Assembly (NCBI GenBank): GCA_021442845.1
Contig: JABUSD010000024.1
Coordinates: forward strand, 1 to 21,235
DNA from: Holdemanella sp.
GTDB taxonomy: Bacteria > Bacillota_I > Bacilli_A > Erysipelotrichales > Erysipelotrichaceae
Length of the DNA stretch: 21,235 nt
Direction: 5' to 3'
Part shown: positions 16,169 to 21,235 of the stretch, piece after piece
How the letters are laid out: every line of letters begins with the position of its first letter
How positions within the stretch are numbered: position 1 is the stretch's first letter
Position numbers and translations under genes: made by a program
The notes under the pieces: model-generated
What the model was told of the DNA's origin: nothing
What the model saw: only the letters and a program-made list of their open reading frames with translations
Database searches by the model: none

Positions 16169-17053
16169 ATGAAAGTATTGGTCATTGATATCGGTGGAAC
16201 ATTCATTAAGTATGCCATCATGAAAGAGGATAATACCATATTGGAAAAAGGAAAAGTGCCTACCCCGCAGGATACAAAAGAGAACCTGATCGATTCTATC
16301 GCAAATCTTTATGAAATGTATAAGCCAGTTGATGGAATTGCGATTTCGATGCCAGGTATCATCGATGTTGAAAAAGGCCTCTGTCTAATGGGTGGTGCCC
16401 TATCCTATAATAATAACCATTATCTAAGAGATGCTTTATACAAACGCTGTCCCGTTAAGATTACCATGGATAACGATGCCAAATGCGCTGCCACTGCCGA
16501 AGCGATGTCCGGTGCATTAAGCGATGTAAAGAATGGTATTGTCATCATCCTAGGAACGATGATTGGTGGAGGAATCGTCATCGATCATAAAGTTGTAAGA
16601 GGTTCCCATTTCTCAACAGGCGAAGTTTCTTATATCATATCGGATAAGAATGCCAACCCAACAAGAGAAACTGTATGGGGAAATCGCTGTGGTGTTCCAT
16701 CGCTTTGTAATCGCTATGCCCAGTTAAAAGGCTTAAATCCAGAAGATGTCGATGGCGTCCTTGTCTTTAATGCAGCCAACAACAAAGAACCGGAAGGTGT
16801 ACAAGCTTTACAGGAATACACAAAAGAAGTCGCTGTTCAGATCTGGAATCTTCAGACTATCCTGGATCCTGAAAAAGTTGCCATTGGTGGTGGTATCAGT
16901 TCACAGCCTATTCTGCTTGAATACATTGCCAAGCACTTAGAGACCATGTCAAATGGTTGTCCTTATAAGACACCAAAGACGCAGCTTGTAAAATGTGCCT
17001 TTGAAAACGATGCCAATTTAATTGGAGCTCTTCAATATTTCTTAATCGCATAA
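16169..17053 (+). CDS. ROK-family sugar kinase (BglK-like subgroup)
   Basis: This 294-residue cytosolic kinase probably phosphorylates a hexose or a glycoside with ATP. The N-terminal phosphate-binding motif DIGGTFIKYAIM (7-18), MPGIID (61-66), the catalytic DNDAK (Asp103) and GTMIGGGIVID (129-139) fit the ROK kinase fold. There is no N-terminal helix-turn-helix, so it is not a ROK repressor. Two usual features are absent: the Cys-rich zinc motif, replaced by RETVWGNRCGVPSLCNRYA, and the sugar-contacting His of the E-x-G-H motif, where GEVSY is found. This points to the subgroup annotated as beta-glucoside kinase or generic ROK protein rather than glucokinase, but the substrate is uncertain. 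The start is fixed by AGGAGG 6 bases upstream. Regulation is probably through the palindrome in its leader. The gene ends against the convergent U32 gene. Confidence 0.88.
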   Translation: MKVLVIDIGGTFIKYAIMKEDNTILEKGKVPTPQDTKENLIDSIANLYEMYKPVDGIAISMPGIIDVEKGLCLMGGALSYNNNHYLRDALYKRCPVKITMDNDAKCAATAEAMSGALSDVKNGIVIILGTMIGGGIVIDHKVVRGSHFSTGEVSYIISDKNANPTRETVWGNRCGVPSLCNRYAQLKGLNPEDVDGVLVFNAANNKEPEGVQALQEYTKEVAVQIWNLQTILDPEKVAIGGGISSQPILLEYIAKHLETMSNGCPYKTPKTQLVKCAFENDANLIGALQYFLIA

Positions 17054-17054
17054 G

Positions 17055-17085
17055 AAAACAGGAGTTTTATCGACTCCTGTTTTTT
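17055..17085. terminator. Shared bidirectional terminator of the ROK and U32 genes
   Basis: An 11-bp stem (AAAACAGGAGT with ACTCCTGTTTT) encloses a 7-base loop. On the plus strand it starts 2 bases after the ROK stop and ends in six T. On the minus strand the same hairpin ends in four T, so it can serve the U32 gene. The last U32 codons form one arm and its stop codon (17067-17069) lies mostly in the loop. Confidence 0.85.
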
Positions 17086-19232
17086 AATTCATCTACAAGT
17101 TTTTTGACTTCCTTTTCGCTTTCATCTGTCATGATCAGTTTGAAGGCATGCATTCCATGTTCTTTTAATGCATCTATCTCATCCATACGATTGAATACAT
17201 TCTGATCATATAAGCGCATATGACACATGGCATCACCGATACAGAGTGCTCTTTTTCCATCCTTGGAAATCAGTTCATACGTCGATTCATGGCATTCCTG
17301 ACAATTCTTCTTTTTTGTGATCATATGAACGGGACAATGCTTCATCGTCATTAGCCTTGGCTTTTGATAAACCGTACGAATGACAGGGGCATGAAAGCCA
17401 TATCGATTTAAAAAGGCATCTATCATCTGGATACAATGCTCTAAATCCAATTCATCGCTGATGACCATCGATGCATATCCCATTTCCAGTACACATGCAA
17501 TCGCATAGGAATTGGTAATGTTCAAATTCACATCCAGACGGTTTCCCTTGCCTAGATGTCCTAAATAATCTTTTCTTGTCTCCGTTATATTTCCTTTGGA
17601 TTTAACACCTATATTTAATTCACTGATAATATCCCCTTCAAAATCAACAATCTGATTTTTATTCTGTACTTCTAATATCGAAGAAACATCTTCTACAACT
17701 GGGCATTGATAATCATATTCCTTTTCAATAATAGGATTGTTGGAAAGCTTTGCCTTTTTAAAAGCTTCAATGCCTTCTTTTCTTAGCTGGTTCATATCCG
17801 CAATGGTAAAAAAGATATCCCCCTGTAAATCACACTCTATAGTTTCAAAGGTTAAAAAGCTTTCCTTTGTCTTATTGAATTGTTTTGATATTGTATTTTC
17901 ATCTGTTGGACGATTCTTGGCTGGCATTGCTTTATTTTTAGACTGGATGGTAATAGAAAGATCTTTTTCCACAATTGTAAATTCCAGAGGATATCCTACA
18001 CCCTTACATTTTATAAATGCCTGTACTTTTATCTGTCTATTTCCATTCTTTATAATTGATGTAACTTCCTTTTCCAGATTGGCATCCACTGTTTTTTTAA
18101 TCAGGCTATCTGGTTTTACATGATCAATACGGTCTACATAGCCAATCGAATTGGCTGGTAATCTATTCACCAGTTTATGATTCTTATCATAGAGAAAGTT
18201 AATGCGACATCCTGCATCTCCATGTTTAGATACAAAGCGGATTCCATCCCCTTGATAAAGTTCTTTCTCAACCTTAATCTTAATGCGATTCTTTTCGATT
18301 CCAATTACTTTGCCTACATCAATTCCCTGATGGTTTCCGGCACTTATATTCATCAATTCGTTTTCTTTTTTGCCATAAGTATGACCCAATGTATATCCTC
18401 GATTGAAGGATACCATCATCTGTTCCCTCTCTTTTTCTGTTGATGGAATTTCATCAAGTGCCTTTCTAATCTGTCTGATTGTTGTATAGACATACTCCTT
18501 TGATTTCATTCTTCCTTCAATCTTTAAAGAACAGACACCCAGTTTCTCTAATTCCTTTACCTTATCGATTAAGGACAAGTCTTTTGGGGATAATAGATAT
18601 TTATCTTTTATAAGTGCTTTTCCATTCTTTTCAAGTGTATAGGTCATACGACATGGCTGCGCACATAGGCCTCGATTACCACTTCGATTGTAGCGAAGCG
18701 ATGAGAAATAACACTGCCCTGAATAACAGATGCATAAAGCCCCATGAACAAAGGTTTCAATTTCCATACCCGTATCAACACAGGCTTTGATTTCATCCAT
18801 CGTACATTCTCTAGCTAGGACAACTCTTTTTACCCCCATCTTCTTTAACGATTCTATCATCTCTGGTTTTGAGATGCTTAACTGGGTAGAGGCATGTAAG
18901 ATTAAATCTGGTAAACGATGATGTAAAAGATGGATAAAGCCCAAATCCTGAATGATCAAGGCATCTACATGCATTTCATGTAACGCTTTTGCCATTCCAT
19001 AGGCTTCTTCGATTTCATCTTCATATAACAATGTATTCATCGTTACATATACCTTTATATTTAATAGATGACATCGTTCAATGATTTCTTTTGTTCTTTC
19101 TATAGTAAAGTTCTTTGCGAATGCTCTGGCTCCAAATGATGGCAAGGCAAAATAAATCGCATCACAGCCTGCCATAATGGCAGCTTCCAGCATGTCTTCA
19201 TTTCCTACGGGTGCTAATATTTCTGGTTTCAT
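17067..19232 (-). CDS. U32-family protein with DUF3656-like region (RlhA-type RNA hydroxylation candidate)
   Basis: This 721-residue cytosolic protein belongs to the family historically called peptidase U32. Characterised long members (RlhA) are needed for hydroxylation of a cytidine in 23S rRNA, and related members carry an iron-sulfur cluster. The N-terminus (KPEILAPVGNEDMLEAAIMA) is typical. The family signature is seen around ETFVHGALCICYSGQCYFSS (159-178), followed by NRSGNRGLCAQPCR. Cys167, Cys174, Cys190/194 and Cys234 are candidate cluster ligands by spacing. A beta-rich middle part and a C-terminal Cys cluster (CPVH, NCQECH, then LCIGDAMCH) match the long form with the DUF3656-type region. 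Function as an RNA hydroxylase rather than a protease is inferred from the family. The start has no ribosome site; an extended -10 lies 7 bases upstream, which suggests a leaderless mRNA. The 3' end overlaps the shared terminator. Confidence 0.9.
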   Translation of the reverse strand: MKPEILAPVGNEDMLEAAIMAGCDAIYFALPSFGARAFAKNFTIERTKEIIERCHLLNIKVYVTMNTLLYEDEIEEAYGMAKALHEMHVDALIIQDLGFIHLLHHRLPDLILHASTQLSISKPEMIESLKKMGVKRVVLARECTMDEIKACVDTGMEIETFVHGALCICYSGQCYFSSLRYNRSGNRGLCAQPCRMTYTLEKNGKALIKDKYLLSPKDLSLIDKVKELEKLGVCSLKIEGRMKSKEYVYTTIRQIRKALDEIPSTEKEREQMMVSFNRGYTLGHTYGKKENELMNISAGNHQGIDVGKVIGIEKNRIKIKVEKELYQGDGIRFVSKHGDAGCRINFLYDKNHKLVNRLPANSIGYVDRIDHVKPDSLIKKTVDANLEKEVTSIIKNGNRQIKVQAFIKCKGVGYPLEFTIVEKDLSITIQSKNKAMPAKNRPTDENTISKQFNKTKESFLTFETIECDLQGDIFFTIADMNQLRKEGIEAFKKAKLSNNPIIEKEYDYQCPVVEDVSSILEVQNKNQIVDFEGDIISELNIGVKSKGNITETRKDYLGHLGKGNRLDVNLNITNSYAIACVLEMGYASMVISDELDLEHCIQMIDAFLNRYGFHAPVIRTVYQKPRLMTMKHCPVHMITKKKNCQECHESTYELISKDGKRALCIGDAMCHMRLYDQNVFNRMDEIDALKEHGMHAFKLIMTDESEKEVKKLVDELKNRSR

Positions 19233-19239
19233 ATGGTTT

Positions 19240-19248
19240 ATTCTAACA
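19240..19248 (-). promoter_or_regulatory. Extended -10 promoter just before the U32 start codon
   Basis: On the minus strand TGTTAGAAT (19248-19240) is an extended -10 (TG, one base, TAGAAT) ending 7 bases before the ATG. No clear -35 is present. Transcription would begin at or within two bases of the start codon, which agrees with the missing ribosome site. Confidence 0.5.
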
Positions 19249-19314
19249 CAAATATGTTTTATAAAAGATAGGAATTGTGAAATAAATATTTAATTAAGTT
19301 AAATTAAACATTCT

Positions 19315-19323
19315 TGGTATACT
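19315..19323 (+). promoter_or_regulatory. Extended -10 promoter of the carboxylesterase gene
   Basis: TGGTATACT is an extended -10 with hexamer TATACT at 19318-19323. The -35 region is AT-rich without a good hexamer. Transcription would start near 19330, giving a leader of about 74 bases that contains the cre-like operator. Confidence 0.6.
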
Positions 19324-19335
19324 AAAGAAAATGAT

Positions 19336-19349
19336 TGAAACCGTTTTCA
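19336..19349 (+). promoter_or_regulatory. cre-like operator (CcpA or LacI-family site)
   Basis: TGAAACCGTTTTCA matches the catabolite-responsive-element consensus TGNAANCGNTNNCA at every defined position. It lies about 6 bases after the predicted start of transcription, where a bound CcpA would block initiation or elongation. A pathway-specific LacI-family repressor with a similar site is the alternative. It predicts that the esterase is repressed when preferred sugars are available. Confidence 0.75.
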
Positions 19350-19403
19350 CAAAAAGTGTAGCGCAGGCGCTTTTTACGGTTTGATCTTAGAAGGAGGAGA
19401 AAC

Positions 19404-21062
19404 ATGAAATCAATTACAAAATTAGTTTTATCGGCTGCCATGGCATTGTCTTTAATCGCATGCGGAAATTCAGATCCAACTGTTGTTGAAACAAAGAGTG
19501 GTCCTGTCAAAGGTGTAGAAGCCAATGAAGTCATTACCTGGTATGGAATTCCATACGCAAAAGCACCTGTTGGTGAGTTAAGATGGTCAGCACCTGTTGA
19601 TCCAGATGCATGGAAAGATACAAAGGATTGTACACAGCCAAGTGATAAATTCCTGCAGGCTGGTACAGATGACAAAGGAAATGCTATTGCGGTTGGTAGT
19701 GAAGATTGTCTAAATCTGGATGTTTACGCAAAGAAAGGGTCTAAAGACCTTCCTGTTCTTGTCTTCATCCATGGTGGAAACAACCAGACAGGAACTTCCC
19801 AGGAAATTCCTGGTACTGAAATCGTTGTGAATGAAGATTGCGTTTATGTATCGTTGAACTATCGTTTAGGAATCCTTGGATTCAACTGTCTACCTGCTTT
19901 ACAGACAAATCCTGAAGATACTGGAAACTATACATTGTTGGATATCGCAAAAGCCCTTGACTGGGTTAAGGAAAATATCGCCCAATTCGGTGGTGATCCA
20001 AACAATGTGACAATCTCTGGTTTCTCAGCTGGTGGACGTGACGTTATCGCGATGCTGGCTTCCCCACTATTTGAAGGTAAATTCCAGAAAGCCATCTCTT
20101 ATTCTGGTGGTATGACAATGGCAGATGAAACAGCTTCAGCAAGCCAGATTGCCTGGGCGGTTGCCCCTCTTGCGGTAGAAGATGGAAAAGCAAAAGATGA
20201 AAAAGCTGCCCATGACTGGTTGTTAACAGATGCAAAAGAAGTTAAAGAATACCTTTATAGCATTCCTAGCGAAAAGCTTTGCATGCTGATGAGCAATGCA
20301 GGAATTCGTATGAGCGTATTCCCTCACTTATTTACAGATGGTGTTACCCTTCCTAAAGAAGGATTTGATACAACAAAATTCAACAGTGTTCCTGTCATCA
20401 TGTTAACAGGTTCTACTGAATTCTCATTCTTCAGTGCTTTCGATGCTTATTTCTCTTCTGATGAAATGAAAAATCTATCCGAAGATGAATTAAATGCAGC
20501 TAAGACATTTGCGATTGAATATGGTTCTGATATGTATGCCATTTCCAATGGTCAATGCACAGCTGAAAAATTCTATGGAAATTACAAAGCTCCTATGTAC
20601 TTATGTGAAATCGGTTATGGTTCTCAATACAGTTCTACTGTATTGCCAGTTGTTGGTGCTTTCCATGGTATCTTTGTTCCAATGTTGTCAAGTGTACATG
20701 GATATACATCTATCGCTGATTTCTCAGGATCTGGATATCAATCAATGGCAAAAACATATAATGCCTATATCAAGAACTTCTTAAAATCTGGTGATCCAAA
20801 TGGTGAAGGTCTAACAAAATGGACTGCATGGACTCCTGAAACACCGGAAACAATGTATATGGATGCGGATGATAAAGCTGGTACTTCAACAGCTGAAATG
20901 TTAGATCTTTCTACATCGTATGCCGATATCATCGTTATGATGGAATTGGATTTAACTATCCCTACTGATTTAAAACAGAAGATGATTCAGAATGTAATGA
21001 ACGGTCGCTGGTTCTCAGAAACGATGGACAAGTATTACGGAAACAAGAATCTTTGGAAATAA
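19404..21062 (+). CDS. Type-B carboxylesterase, secreted lipoprotein
   Basis: This 552-residue alpha/beta-hydrolase probably cleaves carboxylic esters outside the cell while tethered to the membrane. The signal peptide ends in a lipobox LIAC with Cys20 as the lipid-attachment site. The type-B carboxylesterase landmarks are in order: GIPYAKAPVGELRW (48-61), EDCLNLDVYAK (100-110), the oxyanion-hole HGG (123-125), FGGDPNNVTISGFSAGG (195-211) with nucleophile Ser208, then Glu339 in TGSTEFSFF and His421 in GAFHG as the rest of the triad. The nucleophile elbow is GFSAGG rather than the common GESAGG. Length is usual for the family. The start is fixed by AAGGAGGAG just upstream. It stands alone, divergent from the U32 gene, with its own terminator, and probably lies under catabolite control. 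The natural ester substrate (dietary, mucin acyl groups or xenobiotic) cannot be told. Confidence 0.93.
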   Translation: MKSITKLVLSAAMALSLIACGNSDPTVVETKSGPVKGVEANEVITWYGIPYAKAPVGELRWSAPVDPDAWKDTKDCTQPSDKFLQAGTDDKGNAIAVGSEDCLNLDVYAKKGSKDLPVLVFIHGGNNQTGTSQEIPGTEIVVNEDCVYVSLNYRLGILGFNCLPALQTNPEDTGNYTLLDIAKALDWVKENIAQFGGDPNNVTISGFSAGGRDVIAMLASPLFEGKFQKAISYSGGMTMADETASASQIAWAVAPLAVEDGKAKDEKAAHDWLLTDAKEVKEYLYSIPSEKLCMLMSNAGIRMSVFPHLFTDGVTLPKEGFDTTKFNSVPVIMLTGSTEFSFFSAFDAYFSSDEMKNLSEDELNAAKTFAIEYGSDMYAISNGQCTAEKFYGNYKAPMYLCEIGYGSQYSSTVLPVVGAFHGIFVPMLSSVHGYTSIADFSGSGYQSMAKTYNAYIKNFLKSGDPNGEGLTKWTAWTPETPETMYMDADDKAGTSTAEMLDLSTSYADIIVMMELDLTIPTDLKQKMIQNVMNGRWFSETMDKYYGNKNLWK

Positions 21063-21084
21063 GATTGGATTATACTGCGCATAG

Positions 21085-21116
21085 AAAAAGGTTATCAACG
21101 CTGATAACCTTTTTTT
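21085..21116. terminator. Strong terminator after the carboxylesterase gene, probably bidirectional
   Basis: A 13-bp stem (AAAAAGGTTATCA with TGATAACCTTTTT) encloses a 4-base loop and ends in seven T on the plus strand, 22 bases after the esterase stop. On the minus strand it also ends in five T, so it can stop the convergent gene that ends at 21181. Confidence 0.92.
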
Positions 21117-21180
21117 AATACAACAGATTTAATGCCATGGTGAGATTCTGGAATGGCTAATTCCATTGTTTCTTCTATTA

Positions 21181-21235
21181 TTATCCGATTAAACCAACAA
21201 CAGATCCAACGAATCCAATAACAACCATTAATAAT
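21181..21235 (-). CDS. 3' end of a truncated gene with a hydrophobic C-terminus
   Basis: Only 17 residues and a stop codon are inside the window: LLMVVIGFVGSVVGLIG. The hydrophobic, Gly/Val-rich sequence looks like a terminal membrane helix. The reading frame is open to the window edge, and the terminator at 21085-21116 lies where it would be expected for this strand. The family cannot be recognised from so little. Confidence 0.45.
   Translation of the reverse strand, partial: LLMVVIGFVGSVVGLIG

Noticed and set aside
19360..19375. Small hairpin AGCG-CAGG-CGCT with four T in the esterase leader, as a possible attenuator
   Set aside because: The stem is only 4 bp. It is too weak to call a terminator without expression data.
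21095..21166. A 23-codon minus-strand frame (starts MELAIPESHHG)
   Set aside because: It runs into the esterase terminator stem, has only a weak ribosome site, and lies just after the stop of the truncated gene. It could be read-through sequence or a remnant, but nothing supports it as a gene.
21181..21235. Assigning the truncated hydrophobic C-terminus to a transporter or stress-protein family
   Set aside because: Seventeen residues of generic Gly/Val/Ile helix are compatible with many unrelated membrane proteins.

Overview
The window is AT-rich DNA from a low-GC Gram-positive bacterium (Bacillota). AGGAGG-type ribosome sites, sigma-A-like promoters, a Cna_B-rich wall protein with a C-terminal sorting signal, a CcpA-type cre site and a lipobox esterase all fit that group. 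The divergent sorting motif (PTGAE instead of LPXTG) and the overall gene style suggest a gut Erysipelotrichia-like organism. That placement is an impression; nothing here proves it.

Layout: (1) 118-14463, minus strand, is one uninterrupted gene for a wall-anchored protein of about 4781 residues. It has a signal peptide, an acidic Pro/Glu spacer, an N-terminal head, about 31 tandem Cna_B-like modules and a sorting signal. A terminator follows it. Its 227-bp upstream region holds a homopolymer junction that reads A9G8 on the coding strand, among candidate promoter elements. (2) 14691-16019, minus strand, is an AzgA/PbuG-type purine permease with its own terminator. (3) 16169-17053, plus strand, is a ROK-family sugar kinase, divergent from the permease, with a near-consensus promoter and a perfect palindrome at about +6. 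(4) 17067-19232, minus strand, is a U32-family protein of the RNA-hydroxylation type. It converges on the ROK gene and shares a hairpin with it. (5) 19404-21062, plus strand, is a type-B carboxylesterase lipoprotein with a perfect cre-like operator in its leader. (6) 21181-21235, minus strand, is the hydrophobic C-terminal end of a truncated gene.

The genes do not form one operon: every one appears to be its own transcription unit bounded by hairpin terminators. The common thread is surface and nutrient biology: a very long adhesin-like stalk, a purine importer, a sugar kinase and a probably catabolite-controlled surface esterase. The U32 gene is a housekeeping-type RNA-modification candidate.

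The most interesting region is the giant surface gene. Its C-terminal two thirds is built from a three-module higher-order repeat (A-B-C, about 376-481 codons per unit, six units plus a final A), it ends in a non-canonical sorting signal, and its upstream homopolymer run is a good candidate for phase-variable expression. No sortase, mobile element, CRISPR array, tRNA or rRNA was seen.
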